NCBI GenBank assembly: GCA_949987705.1
Contig: OX465281.1
Location: 202,169,112 to 202,233,111 of the forward strand
DNA length: 64,000 nt
Source of the DNA: Thereva unica
Taxonomy: Eukaryota; Arthropoda; Insecta; Diptera; Therevidae
Direction: 5' to 3'
A model generated the notes under the pieces. The model saw nothing but the letters and a program-made list of their open reading frames with translations, had not been told where the DNA came from and ran no database searches. Of this stretch, positions 22,380 through 33,739 are shown in pieces (positions within the stretch are counted from its first letter, which is position 1; the number at the start of each line of letters is the position of its first letter). The translations under genes were made by a program, and so were the position numbers.

Positions 22380-23650
22380 TGGAAAGTGATTCAAAATCAC
22401 AATGACCTCACCTCTCTGAAAGCGTCTTCGACAGGAAAAATTCCCCCTCTGCGGTAGTATCTGATGGCGCCCTGCAGGTAGGTAAGCAACTTCTTTCCTC
22501 ACCCCGCTCCACGGCTGCTTCTCCTTCGGAGAGTGTTATTCTCTAACAGGCTGGCAACAATCAAATCAACCTTTTAAAGCGCGTCGAAAAAGTCGTAGGA
22601 ATGGTCGAAGTCGCCGAGCCACCATTCGTGATGGTGCCACCTTAAATTCTTCGTCCCACGTTCTAATGACAGAGTCGACCTCTACGCCGGTCTCGATATC
22701 ACCCTCTTCCTATCCAATAGTTAGTGTGCCCCGGTCACTGAAGCTACAGATCCTCTGGGACCACGCACCCTTCTGGTTACTGCACGAAGACCTCTGAATA
22801 TCTTCATCTCGCGATTCTCTGCTGAAACTAAGGCGGAGACTATTTATAATACTTAAGAATGAATCTATAATACCGGAATTGGTGCTTTGCAGAAAGGTCA
22901 GCAAAGCTTCCAAGCCTGTTGCTTCTTTTGTTTTGTCTGCTCCGCCTGTTATTGCCGAGACTCTTTTAGATCATGGTTTTTGGCCTGCTGTTCCCCTTAC
23001 CATGCTTTTCCGCGTACCCGTACTCGAGCCGAGATTTGACATTGAGCTACTCGCTCTCAAAATTTCCTTCCCCAAAACAAATCTCGTGTTTAATGGTAGA
23101 AAGTGTTTATTTACAAACATAATCATACCCACTGGGGCACGGAAGCCTACTTTAAGACATGACGAAGCCTTCTATAGAAGCATAGGAGCCCTTCCTGTCC
23201 GTATCCCACGTCATATCTTTTTTAACATTGTATGTCATTGGGAGGAAGCAGTGAGAAGACTAAAACCTTCATTTTATGGGCATGGTTGAAACATTTTTCT
23301 AACAACGTCGAAGAAGAAATTAAAATCTTCCTAACAGCTTCATTAGATACGATGTGGAAGCACTTCTTTACTGCTTATTAAGAAGAGCTTCAATTTTTTC
23401 CCACTGGGTAATCACTAATGTCCCACAAGGAAAATTGAGAATGCTTCCTATTGGTAGGAATAAGGAAGCCTTCCTGTTCGTTGCCCAGAGAAGGTATAGA
23501 GAATTTTTTGAATTTTATTTCCGCAAAAGCTTCATTCTTAGTCTTCCATCCAATGACATGGATGGATAAAAAGAATATGAACTAGAGCACGGAAGAGAAT
23601 GCTTCCAAACTTCCTCGGAAGGTTTCCAGCATTCATGATTGTATGTTTCC
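22380..23650 (+). other. Unassigned, weakly coding-like region
   Basis: Less AT-rich than its neighbours. Near 22590 the forward strand encodes an Arg/Ser-rich stretch (RRKSRRNGRSRRATIRDG in one frame). A 136-codon frame at 22879-23289 has reasonable composition. I do not recognise either; an old retroelement ORF1 is possible. The words GAAGCCTTC and GGAAGC recur through 23150-23620, which may indicate a diverged inverted-repeat element. Confidence 0.3.
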
Positions 23651-23990
23651 TTTTCCTTGTGGGGTGTTTTATTCTTCAATAAAGATGCTTTTCTACATCG
23701 CTGGTATTATTCACCTATCCACAGGCATAATAAATTAGAGGGTTTAGAAAGCCTATATTAGCTTCACGTGTTTACTTTCAATAAACCCCGCTAACTCTCG
23801 ATACAACACTGTTTAAACACTGACACTTTAGGTTGAAGTATTTGGATGCTTGTTTTTCGATTTGGAATATTTCATCATTATGAGATGGGTCAGGAGCTAA
23901 ATTCATACCGTCCATCAATTCAGGACATCAATTCACGATCTTAAAGACAACGAAGGTATGGCCCGTGCTTGTTTAATATTAGGCATTAGT

Positions 23991-24190
23991 TTAAGGCAGC
24001 AAATAGCGTGTGGTTCGATGCCCTCCAATATTACAGGTTTCAGGGTACCATTCTGTGTCAAAAATCTTGGAGATATCTAAAGCAAGCATATCAGATTCAT
24101 TAAAATGATGGAAGCTTCGGAAAAGGCGATCAATTAAACACACTAGGATAGTAATAGAGTAACACTTCCCAGCTGGGCGCCTACTCAGTA
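23991..24190 (-). pseudogene. Jockey-group RT fragment
   Basis: The reverse strand reads LVCLIDRLFRSFHHFNESDM then LALDISKIFDTEW, matching the VALDISKAFDRVWH block of the family D RT at 7730. Frame and similarity end soon after. It is bordered upstream on its strand by the hAT MITE at 24199. Confidence 0.7.
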
Positions 24191-24198
24191 CATTTAAG

Positions 24199-24376
24199 TA
24201 GTGATGAGCAAAAATGGTCTTGTTCTTGCAGTCTTGTCTTGTTCTTGCACATTTAGCAAGAACAAGAACAAGCACAAAACTTAGTTATGCTTGCAAAAAC
24301 AAGATAGACTGAATAAGAGCAAGACAAGAACAAGACTAGATTAGTCTTGTCTTGTTCTTGCGTTTGCTCATCACTA
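24199..24376. mobile_element. 178-bp hAT MITE, copy 1
   Basis: Inverted ends TAGTGATGAGCAAA fit the hAT terminal pattern. Flanks CATTTAAG (24191-24198) and CAATTAAG (24377-24384) form an 8-bp target duplication with one mismatch. The interior is a large fold of GTCTTGTTCTTGC against GCAAGAACAAGAC. The second copy is at 27840-28011. Confidence 0.8.
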
Positions 24377-24559
24377 CAATTAAGCGCTGAGGCTCTCAAC
24401 TAAACATGCAAACATAAATTAAAAATTTCATATTCGTGTAATGGTCTGACAAGAGAAATGTAGAGGTGTTTAGTAATCAAGGGTTTGAGAAATTCTTAGG
24501 ACCACCTTTTTATAAAATGTCGGCTGGTTGGTATACATAAAACCGTATTACTTCTCGTG

Positions 24560-25280
24560 TAAAAGGAGAATGCAAGTTTTGCTAACCCCCTCCAATAGCT
24601 ATGTACAGGGCCGGATTTATATGTTGCGGGGCCCCAAGCACAACCTCGTGATGGGGCCCCCCTTCGGTAAGCTGCTACTCTTTTCTTTCTTTTCTGCTTT
24701 GAAAGTTTGAAATGTTCGTAGTTACGTTCAGTTTTACATTTATTGTTTTAGTCGCAAAACTATGGCGGTTGTATATTTGATTCGCAAAAGAATATTCATC
24801 ATAATGAATATTTGGCCATAGCCAAACAATTTGTTTACTTCCCTTTTATCTAAAGACGAACCAAACAAAATATAAGAGGCGCGGGGCCCCCTGAGGGTAG
24901 GGGCCTCAAGCAATTACTTGTTTTGCTTGTTGGTAAATCCGGCACTGGCTATGTATGTGTAATACGTCGTTGGATAGATCTTTTTGAGCTGAATATAAGT
25001 TACTATGGCGCCAAGTTCAAAATCTTTGTCCTTTCTGAAGTTTTGGTTTTTTTTTAACAAAGATGTCAACTATACCTCTTTCTCCAAAAAAAGACGTAAG
25101 TGAAATTGACATTTTTGTTAAAAAAAAAAAACCAAAACTTCAGAACGGACAAAGATTTCGAACTGGGCGCCATAGTAACTTATATTCAACTCAAATAGCC
25201 CTATCCAACGACGTATGACATATACATATGTAGCTATTGGAGGTGATACCAAAGTCCATACATTTTCAGTCATCCTCCTT
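24560..25280. repeat. Long inverted repeat (foldback) split by a hAT insertion
   Basis: Left arm TACGTCGTTGGATAGATC, ATATAAGTTACTATGGCGCC, AAAACTTCAG-type sequence to about 25065 is mirrored from about 25110 to 25280. Similarity also runs outward through CTCCAATAGCTA (24590) and its mirror TAGCTATTGGAGG at 25232. The left arm alone contains the 342-bp hAT element 24606-24947. The loop is about 40 bp. No transposase-like sequence. Confidence 0.75.
24606..24947. mobile_element. 342-bp non-autonomous hAT element
   Basis: Ends CAGGGCCGGATTTA and, reverse complemented, CAGTGCCGGATTTA fit hAT terminal repeats. A perfect 8-bp duplication GCTATGTA flanks it (24598-24605 and 24948-24955). GGGGCCCC-rich subterminal blocks lie just inside both ends. 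It is inserted in the left arm of a pre-existing foldback repeat. Confidence 0.9.
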
Positions 25281-25855
25281 TGATTAGCTATTTCACAAGC
25301 TTTCTGTTGACAGTCACAGAGCCAATAGACTTTGGAGGGAATGGCAATAATTTTGCTTTGTGTGGTATTTAGAAAAGTTTTTCGTTCACTTTCTTTTTGA
25401 ATAAGCACGAACATGAGTTAGTTTCTAAGAATGTGGATATACGTTTGCGTAGAAGTCAATCAAAAAAGAGGCACAATTTTTAATTACATGGGAGGTAAAT
25501 TTTCGGGGCTAGTGAATTTATTTATTGAAGTCATAACTTTGAGCCCCTATGCCCTTGGCGAATCCTACATATATAAAACTCCGTGTATTACGTGCGTGAT
25601 ATAGTGCGGGATGATTTTATTTTAGTGTCGCGTAAAGAACAATTCGAGTTAAATAGAGATGCTATTAAATCGGCGTTGATTTTCTTTCTACTATCATCTC
25701 TTCCTTGTAAATAAATTAAGGGGTTAGATTGTGAAATTCTTCTTGATGAGTGGAACTAAAATTCAAATTTTTTTACTCTGATAGCATTTAAATTCTTAAG
25801 AGTTATCAAATGATGGTTGAACTTTCCCGATGATGGAATTACTGGATTTTCTTAA
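25281..25855. other. AT-rich spacer
   Basis: No gene, RNA or paired repeat recognised. Confidence 0.45.
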
Positions 25856-26060
25856 TTAATACTCGCAACGAAATGATTCATTTTGGGAAACGTCTGTACG
25901 CTCTACAGGGGCTTGTTTAGATTTAATTGCGTTCATATATTCCCCACTGCGTATGTATTGCAGAATCCTATACAGGATCAAAGAATGCTGTTCTTGATCA
26001 ATTCCTGCGAAATATTTATTATACATGCCTTCGTTTGTTCTTTCAGTTCGCAACAAGGCC
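25856..26060 (-). pseudogene. Jockey-group endonuclease-RT linker fragment, decayed
   Basis: The reverse strand reads YIRSGEYMNAIKSKQAPVER and SQNESFRCEY. This aligns with FNGECKNAIKAKEAAYRAYK and SPNDSLRREY of the fragment at 5952-6300. Nucleotide similarity is also clear (both contain TTGCGTTC and CCCCA words at the same spacing). It is a heavily diverged copy of that region. Confidence 0.55.
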
Positions 26061-27539
26061 TTTAGGCGGCAATAAAAAGCTAAGGCAATACTTCACGTTA
26101 TGCTAGGTCAAAGGAAAATATTCAGACTCCAGCGAATAAAACAGAACGCGTACTTCGGAAATAAGTAAAACATTTAAATAAACTTAAACTACAAAAAGGT
26201 TTAACTTTTTATTTAACGTCAGTAGACGAAGCGGACTATATTCTATAAAATTCAAGCTCCATTTATTTCCTTTTTCAAATAAAAAAAAAATATATAATAA
26301 AAATACGGTATAAATTATAAGCCTTATCTTTTTTTGTCCTTTCCAATCTCTCTGTACTTCTGTCAATACTATATAGATTCGTATATATTTGTGCGTTGGT
26401 TGATATATTTTTCTGGTTATCACCCACGCCTGTTTACGGTTCATGTAGAGATGGACGTATGCCTTTTGATGTATGTTGAGTCCATCGATGAGTGGACATG
26501 AAAAGCAATAAATCAAATGCCGGAAGGATTTAGTCCATTTCACTCCAATCAGAACAATAAATCGTGCCCACATAATCGATCTTTTCCCATTCTCTGCCAG
26601 TTTATATGTATGCGTTTCAACAATAATAATCTATGTATGAGGTCCATGTGTTAAAATTCATGCATGTTTCCTGATTTGTGATGGCTATGTTTCAAGCCTA
26701 GCAATGGAAGGTGGTTTGTCATTATTATTTGTAGTATATGGACACAAGGGTGAAAATAATGGAGGGTCATTGAATGCTAACTACCAAGTTTTCACGGTAT
26801 TTAAGCTGGTGATTTTCGTTCAGGGATATGTTATTCGATGCATTAAACGTTGCATTTGGTAAGCTTAGGGTGATCAGGTGAACTGTAATTTGTTCATTTA
26901 GTGAAAGGGTTTGAGATACTACATATGTAATATTGGTGATGTACATGGGATCTTAACGTGGTCATGTGTATATGTTACTGAATCAAATAGAGCATGTCGG
27001 TTTTACTATTCATGTAATGTTCACATGTATTCCAGGGTGTTAACTTTGCATTCAATTAAATACAGAGTATCAGAGTCTATAGCTCATCACATCATGTACA
27101 AGAAGTGAATTTTGGCAATCTACTAATATGCAATTTAAAAGTTAAATACTTATTGTTTTTACCTAAAATTGTCTTATTATTTACTTTTTATGTTACAATG
27201 TACCCATTTTGAATATTCCTTTTACTTAGGTGTGTTTAATACTGTTACAGTATTCGGCTCTACCATCGCGATCGGATTCTGGCCTCTCAAAATTGCTTCC
27301 TGCATGGGTCCCGTTTTTGAGGCGAAATCCATCGCCAACCTCTCAGGTTTAAGTGGTGCTCTAAGCTATTCTCGCATCTTGCTGTCGCTTCCTATAAATT
27401 CTAAAGCAAAGGCTTTTTCTTTTCGTCAATTGTCTTATACATCGGCAGTTCTGTTGTCATGCTTAGAAGCTTGAATATAAAACGCTCCATATGCGGGCCA
27501 GCTGAAAGTGCCAGCTTCTTGAAACGGAACTAATCAGAC
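26061..27539. other. AT-rich spacer
   Basis: No convincing feature. The 129-codon reverse frame at 26184-26573 lacks any domain and has composition expected by chance. Confidence 0.45.
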
Positions 27540-27830
27540 TATCTGGGTTTCTCACCCTCAGCGATCTCCTTAACACGGAATTACTTAAGTAACCGTTCCC
27601 AAAATGTATGGTTTCAAAATTCTATCTCTGACCCATCACCAATTACATGTGTGGTTCCGCAACGCTCTATTCTAGGGCCATTACTGTTTAGAATCTACAT
27701 TAATGATATCTGAAATACTGTCAAGGATTGCAAACTTCGCACATATGTGGATGACGTTCAGAGTTATCTCTTCCCCAACAAGCGCGTATGAGCTAAATCC
27801 GCGTAGTGTGGATCCTTATTACATAGTATG
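27540..27830 (+). pseudogene. Jockey-group RT fragment (palm region)
   Basis: Encodes NRSQNVWFQNSISDPSPITC, then VPQRSILGPLLFRIYINDI and, after a stop, CKLRTYVDDVQSYL. These correspond to the GVPQGSILGPLLF and YADD motifs of Jockey-superfamily RTs, with the catalytic A changed to V. The hAT MITE at 27840 lies at its 3' end. Confidence 0.7.
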
Positions 27831-27839
27831 CCCGCAGAG

Positions 27840-28011
27840 TAGTGATGAGCAAACGCACGAAGAAGACAAGACTAATCTAGCCTTGGTCTTGTCTTGTTCA
27901 GTATTTCTTGTTCTTGTTCTTGCAAGCATAACTAAGTCTTTTTCTTGGTCTTGCTAAATGTGCAAGAACAAGACAAGGCTACAAGAACAAGACCTTTTTT
28001 GCTCGTCACTA
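27840..28011. mobile_element. 172-bp hAT MITE, copy 2
   Basis: Same family as 24199-24376: TAGTGATGAGCAAA on the left and TTGCTCGTCACTA on the right. The flanks CCGCAGAG and CCGTACAG match at six of eight positions, which suits an aged 8-bp duplication. The internal fold uses GTCTTGTTC-type arms, in inverted order relative to copy 1. Confidence 0.75.
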
Positions 28012-28123
28012 CCGTACAGCGTACACCCGTATATGGTGCGAGCAGTGCTGCTCATAGGTAAGTAGAGGGTATTTTCGTCATAAGGGTACGCGGTCAAAAA
28101 ATTTTGGAGACCACTGGTTTAAG

Positions 28124-28567
28124 CATCGTTTCTCAACCTTTTTATTGTGGCTACCCCTGAAAAACCAAAAAATGAAGTAAAAATTCTTGCTTGAAAGATA
28201 AAAATCCGGCGACGGTTTCTTTCTTTTACTCGGCAAGAAAAAAAAATTGGATGTGGCCAGATTTTTGGATTTTTATGCATCAGTCAGGTTGTGCCGGCCG
28301 GCCTGACTGCGACGGGTCCAATCCAATGTAGAATAACTCAGACAGGATGAAATTATTTTACTTTTATGTGTTTGCAATCTCGATCCACATAAAGAACTCT
28401 TTAACTGAAAAACAAAGCCAACTGTCAATAATTGATAATTTTAAACAACTTTGTTATTAGTTTATTTTATAAGGTTGTTTTGCCTGGTTTGTATATAGCA
28501 CTTGAGTGTAACTCAAAATATCGCATTTTCTTTGAGCAGATCGCGACCCGCAGGTTCAGAAACAATG
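28124..28567. mobile_element. 444-bp hAT-like non-autonomous element, diverged
   Basis: The left end CATCGTTTCTCAACCTTTTT and the right end, reverse complemented, CATTGTTTCTGAACCTGCGG resemble the widespread hAT tip CAGTGGTTCTCAACC; a GATCGCGACCCGC block sits inside the right end, as in Charlie-like hATs. The flanking 7-mers GTTTAAG and GTCCAAG agree at five positions. There is no transposase. Confidence 0.55.
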
Positions 28568-31289
28568 GTCCAAGGTAACGCCGGAGTAGGTACTTTTGAC
28601 ATTGATACATTGCGAAGGAAGAAGTAAATTTTATTTCAAAGCTGACTAAAGCAGAACAATTATAGTATTAACCCACACAATCACAAGAAATGATTTGCAT
28701 AAAAACAGAATTTTTCTCGGAGTACTTAAAGCCCTTTTTTGGTAGATTTTGAAATGTCATTATACAAATTATTTCAGAATTTCTTCATCCAAAAAATAAG
28801 CAATTTTTTCCAATCTAGAAAAAAAAGTCCCAACCTTTTCAATTCGTTTCATCTAATTGAAAACCTCAAGAAAAACATCCTTCATGATTCCAGTTTTTTT
28901 TTTAATTTCTCGCACAGGGTAAAAATGAATAAAAAAAAAATGTGCTTTCTTTTAAAAAGAAATTTTTTAAGAAAAACTCACAAAGTTTTTCGGTTAAAAT
29001 ATTTCCACAGTGAAAACCCAAAAGCGACATACTTTGAATACTTTTACCTTGAAGCGGTTCTCAGGTGTTCGTTTCATTTTGTTGGATAAAAGTAAACGTA
29101 ATTCTCTTCGTCGAAATTCCAAACGCACAAATGTGTTGGGGTTGGGCAATTTCTTGCCTGCTTACCTGTACAAAGAGAATACACTCGAATTCAAAGATTT
29201 AAAATTATTTTAACAAGGCGTGGTTAAACTTATTTTCATTAAACATAAAAATAAAAAAAAGTTGTATTCCGCCTCCATTTAACACAGGCAGAGAGTGCCA
29301 GAATGGCGGATGGAAAATTATTGAACAAAATGTTCTAGGAAATTTTCGCTTTATTAGTATCCTGATATTTTTTTTTAAATTATGATAAAATTTTAATTAA
29401 AATAAATTGCTTCCACATAAAATAAAGATTTCATAAAGTCGGGTTTATATATATTTTTTTTTTGTTGCCCAGAGTACATTTACCTCCGCCAGTTTGCATA
29501 TTTCATGAATTCCTCTTAAATATTGTGACGGTTACAGAAGGAAACATTCAAAGCAATTCTCCGATTCGCGACCAGAGAGAAATTAACTTTTTTGTTGTCT
29601 TTAAAACAAAATTTTTATTAAGAATTTTTCCCAAGAATTGAGATTCCTTCAGGTATTTTTGTATGCTCTTGATGGTTTGGTATGTATATGAATTTACGGA
29701 ATTTGCAAAATACTCCGCATTTCTTTAAAGAGAGATAAAAGAAGTTTCTAACTCAATCAGAATGGAAAACCAGAAATTGAAAATGTTTTTAAGAACGCAT
29801 ACGAATTTGTTTGTTGATAATATATTTTCTTTCTTGGATAATTCCGATGCTGAGGAGGTTGGTGGGGTGCCAAACAGACCTGATTATCTTAAATTCTTAG
29901 AATGCCACAAGGTTGGTAAGGTAATTGTAAAAGTATATGTTCTTTTTAAGAATTGTTTTGCTCACCTTAAGTAGAAAATATTTCCCGGAATTTTTCTTTA
30001 TATTACAAAAAAGTATATTACATGCAGTTGAACTTCGATTAATCGGGTTTCCCGGGATTAAGTCTGCCATGGATAATCGAAATCTCGGTTAAACGGGTTT
30101 TAATATAATTAATAAAAATTACATCACATTATTAAAAAAAAATAATGATTTGTACATAATATAACATAGATACATATAACATAAAATAAATGCTTCAATC
30201 AAAGATGAAAAAAAAACGTCATTTTACCTCATGACCCTTTACATTGCTGGCACAGTTTTGTGCAGACAAGTCCTGCTTGCCTACTTCCACGCCAAGCTCG
30301 ACAATCTGTCTGAATTTTGAAAATAAGATACCTGAAGAAGCCTCTCTATAGCCGGAGGTTTCGGTGTGGTATTCAAGTCTAGATAGTCTAGGAGTAAGTT
30401 AGGCATTAAGCAGATTAAGGTAGTTTTAGAAAATTTCTATGTACATATATGTATAAAATGTACATAGTACATATCTAAGTTTTCCTTGAAAATTTTTTGA
30501 AGTTATACTTCTTTAGGCGAGTTTTGAGAGTATATTTTGAGGAATTCGCAACACAGGAATGCGCAACACAGGAACCCGAGAAGGCGCAGCAAGGAGGATA
30601 TGGCCGAACGGTCGGAGGCAAAGGAGCCCAAGCATTTCAACTCCCATTCGCATTGGGATTATCATTATTACATATATGGGCATATGAAAATTCGTAGCCG
30701 ATGCCGGTTCACATCGATGGGTGAGGGGGCTTTTATCCTGAGGCTATGTAGGGAAATAAATTACATGTCCAAGTTTTCAGCTAAGCGAGAGTTTGGGTTT
30801 TTTGTTGGCATATGTAGAGATTCGTAGTGTTTAAGACACAACTAGATTAGCCGCGCCACCGCACTGCACTGGCTGTGCTTTTATTTTTGTATCGCTGACT
30901 TACATTTGTCAGACCTATTTTACCAGTATGTATACTTAACTTCTAGTTCGCCCGTAGGCTGATATTTTTGTGTGTTTCAAGTTTACTATTTATATTTCGT
31001 TTTGCGTGAGTTTGCTCGCTAACGCTGCCGCTTTCATATTGCCTTCACTAGCTGTTTTTCTTACCTATTCATTCGGGTGCATGATTAGTTTGCGAAATCC
31101 GTTTTACATTAGCATGTTTGTATGTCAGGATTGGTGTGATTTTTGCCGATGCATATATTCTTTTGACTGCGTTCAAGTTACGCAGCTGACAGCAAAATAT
31201 ATAATCAAAATACATTGTCTTATAGAGCAAGGTTTTAGTTTCTCTTGGAAGCGTCTTAGAATTAATTAACGGTTTCAGGGCTGCTACTT
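28568..31289. other. AT-rich spacer
   Basis: No gene was recognised. A somewhat less AT-rich stretch at 30540-30830 has two overlapping open frames of 66 and 96 codons with no domain similarity; its start repeats the word CAACACAGGAA twice. Nothing else is supported. Confidence 0.4.
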
Positions 31290-31730
31290 TTATACGGAAG
31301 TTTTTCAGTTTGAGTCTTACGTGTGGGTTCTACTTGAATCTGTGATGCATCTGGACTTCATTAAATATTTGTGTGGAATTGTGTGACCATTAATGGTCAT
31401 TTTGCAGAGTTTTGATTCCCGTGGCGCGTTTCTATGCCTTTTACCTGAGGGATTCCTGAAGCATTTATTAAACTTTTCTCCTGATTAATTTCTATGTACC
31501 ATTTATCAAGGTAATCTATTATTTTGTTGACGTGTGTTTGGAGTTTTTCCGTGGCTTTAATAGATGAGACACTTGCATCCCAAAAAGTTTATCGTCAGCA
31601 TATTGTATGCAAGTTGTGTTAAGGAGTGGAATTTTGTGGGGAAGTCGTGTATAAATATATTGAAAGGCTTGGGGCCTAGAATGGGGCCTTGGGGGACTCC
31701 AGATTTAATTTTGAATGGTTGAGAGGTTAG
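31290..31730 (-). pseudogene. Jockey-like RT fragment
   Basis: The reverse strand encodes GVPQGPILGPKPFNIFIHDF, then ADDKLFWDASVSSIKATEKL and QTHVNKIIDYLDKWYIEINQ followed by EKS. This is the palm motif B, the DD of motif C with its first residue lost to a shift, and motif D/thumb (KW..EIN..KS) of a Jockey-type RT. Frameshifted and truncated at both ends. Confidence 0.7.
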
Positions 31731-32230
31731 ATCTGTTTAACAGTTTCAATTTACAAGTTGTGATAGCAGTATACATTAATCCAAATCAAAAAACTAATTT
31801 TTGAAATAAGTATTATGGCCATACACAAAAGACTGAGAAGAATTTCTTGGAAGAGGCGAAGATTCGGGTCCACCTGTTAACTTTCTCCAAGATCATGTAA
31901 ATTTAACCATGAATAATGATCGATTGGTTTCAAAAGCACGAGACGGCACCACCGTTTATGCTGTATTTGCCCGATAGATTAATGTCCTTAGTATGAAACT
32001 CTTCGTATCATATTTCAATTACCCTAACCCGCCCAATTCAATTGAGTAACCACTAAAAGAAGAATCTAGGGAAGTGAACATAATTTAGAAGTGACGTTTA
32101 TTTCAGTAGTGGCAAAGGAATTAGAATAAGTCTACCCAAGGTCGATGATCCCACAGGTTCATAACAAACGTGGAGGGATGGGTCACGAGAGAGCATGGAG
32201 AGGTGAGTTACGAGAGCATACCTCCATCTG
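31731..32230. other. Spacer without recognised features
   Basis: No coding similarity or paired repeat. GGGATGGGTCACGAGAG and GGTGAGTTACGAGAG near 32175-32210 form a small imperfect duplication. Confidence 0.4.
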
Positions 32231-32232
32231 CA

Positions 32233-33052
32233 GCGCATTCAAAAACCTTACTATGGTTAACCACGAAGTAAGCTGTGGTTATGCTGCATCATTTCACCAA
32301 ACCACGAAAGTTTATGTTTAACCATGGAGGTTTTTGAACGCACCGTGGTTAACTACAAGTTAAAGAAAATGAAATTTTTTTCGATAAAATAATATCTGCT
32401 ATTTGCTTCAACACACCAAATTGCGGCTGTTCAACTCCAACGTTAAGGCAGTTCTTTTGTACGGTTGCGAAACATGGAAAGTCACCCAATTCATCACAGG
32501 GCGCCTACAAGTCTTCATCAACAGATGCCTTCGTCGTATCCTAAAAATCCGCTGGCAAGATAGAATTTCAAACGAAGAACTATGGCGCCGTGCCGGCCAA
32601 GAAAGGATAGACGACCAAATCAGGCGAAGGAAATGGACTTGGGTTGGCCACACCTTGCGACGCGAAAACGAAAATCTAGCCAAACAGGCCCTTGACTGGA
32701 ATTCGCGAGGTTCCCGTCGAGTAGGAAGACCTAGAACAACTTGGAGGAGAACCCTACTAGAAGAAGCCGCAACAACTGGGAGATCCTGGTCGGAGCTAAG
32801 AGCTGTCGCGCAAAACAGAGTCCGCTGGAGGGCAACTGTTTCCGCCCTATGTCCCATGAGGGATTAAAGGAGTCTAAAGAAGAAGAAGAATTTGCTTCAA
32901 TTATTTCGTATGGGTCCATTAATTATTTAGTTGCAATAATCTCACAAATCCCACTTTAATGGTTAAAAATTAACTAGACCATGGTTACCCACGGGAGTTC
33001 TTGAACGCCAAAAGTTTACCATAGTTAACAATAGTAAGGTTTTTGAACGCGC
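32233..33052. mobile_element. Inverted-repeat element enclosing an RT fragment
   Basis: The left end GCGCATTCAAAAACCTTACT is mirrored at the right, whose reverse complement is GCGCGTTCAAAAACCTTACT; the inverted repeat continues through ATGGTTAAC-type sequence for about 35 bp. Internal copies of GGTTTTTGAACGCACC and TGGTTAACTAC occur near 32325-32355. The middle contains an unrelated retroelement C-terminus (32403-32866), probably inserted later. No target duplication was established. Confidence 0.55.
32403..32866 (+). pseudogene. Non-LTR retrotransposon C-terminal fragment, RTE-like
   Basis: A 154-codon open frame: VLLYGCETWKVTQFITGRLQ, VFINRCLRRILKIRWQDRIS, then RRKWTWVGHTLRRENENLAK, GRPRTTWRRTLLEEA and a conserved end WRATVSALCPMRD. 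This block follows the RT thumb in several animal non-LTR elements (e.g. RTE-like SR2 type). Only the last part of the element is present, uninterrupted, ending in a GAAGAAGAAG run that may be its tail. Confidence 0.75.
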
Positions 33053-33054
33053 TC

Positions 33055-33240
33055 CTGTTCGGACAAGATGAGTCAACGCAATGCCCGGCATTCCTAAATG
33101 TGATAGAGGGCACAGACCATGTCCTTTTGGAATGCCGGAGATTAGCCGAACCAACGCCTGCACTGTAACCGCCAGCTAAAGGTAAAGCAAAGAACGTCAT
33201 AGACTTTAATGGTACGATCGCGTGAATTCCATAAATCAAG
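33055..33240 (+). pseudogene. Non-LTR retrotransposon C-terminal zinc-like fragment
   Basis: One frame reads DESTQCPAFLNVIEGTDHVL then LECRRLAE. It resembles the CP-x-C...H-x4-C segment at the end of R1/Jockey-type ORF2 proteins, with one cysteine lost. Very short, so the clade cannot be given. Confidence 0.5.
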
Positions 33241-33739
33241 TGGAGGAGAAGCTAAATATCCTCAATTACAAGCTAAGTCGGAAAGATACCAAAAGGAAAA
33301 GAGTAAGGCTTAGAAATACGAACAGTATAGCAGGTAGATAAAAGCTAATCCAGCCGGCGCACATTTAAAATTTAACATTCATTACGTTTTCACAGAAAAC
33401 TAGCCAGTCTTAAGAGAATTTGATGAGGCATCTTAAGCCAGTCTTAATACCATTGGAGTTAAGCCTTATGAGTCGACTAGTAGGTGATTTTAGTTAGGAT
33501 TAGAATCCAGTGTAATCGACAGGTTGGAGCGTGTCGGCATCATGATGCTTCCACCTTCCTGGGATGTTGCGGATGCAGATTTTTTGACATCCGCGGATGC
33601 GGATACGGATGCGAATTTTTTAAGGCTCACATCCGCGGATGCGGATGCGGATTTTAAGAATTTTTAAGAAACTTGGAATAGTGCAAAAATAAAATAAAAA
33701 GATAGTAAGCTTAAATATTTTTATTAAATAATGAAATAT

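Noticed and set aside
22879..23289. 136-codon forward frame as a host gene
   Set aside because: No family recognised, no splice sites or partner exons, and repeated GAAGCCTTC words suggest repeat DNA; mentioned only as a weak region.
26184..26573. 129-codon reverse frame
   Set aside because: No recognisable motif and composition expected by chance in this AT-rich stretch.
30537..30827. 96-codon forward frame rich in H and R
   Set aside because: Overlaps another open frame, begins in a small duplication and resembles nothing known to me.
32408..32857. 149-codon frame on the reverse strand
   Set aside because: Mirror of the forward RT C-terminal coding sequence, which has clear motifs.
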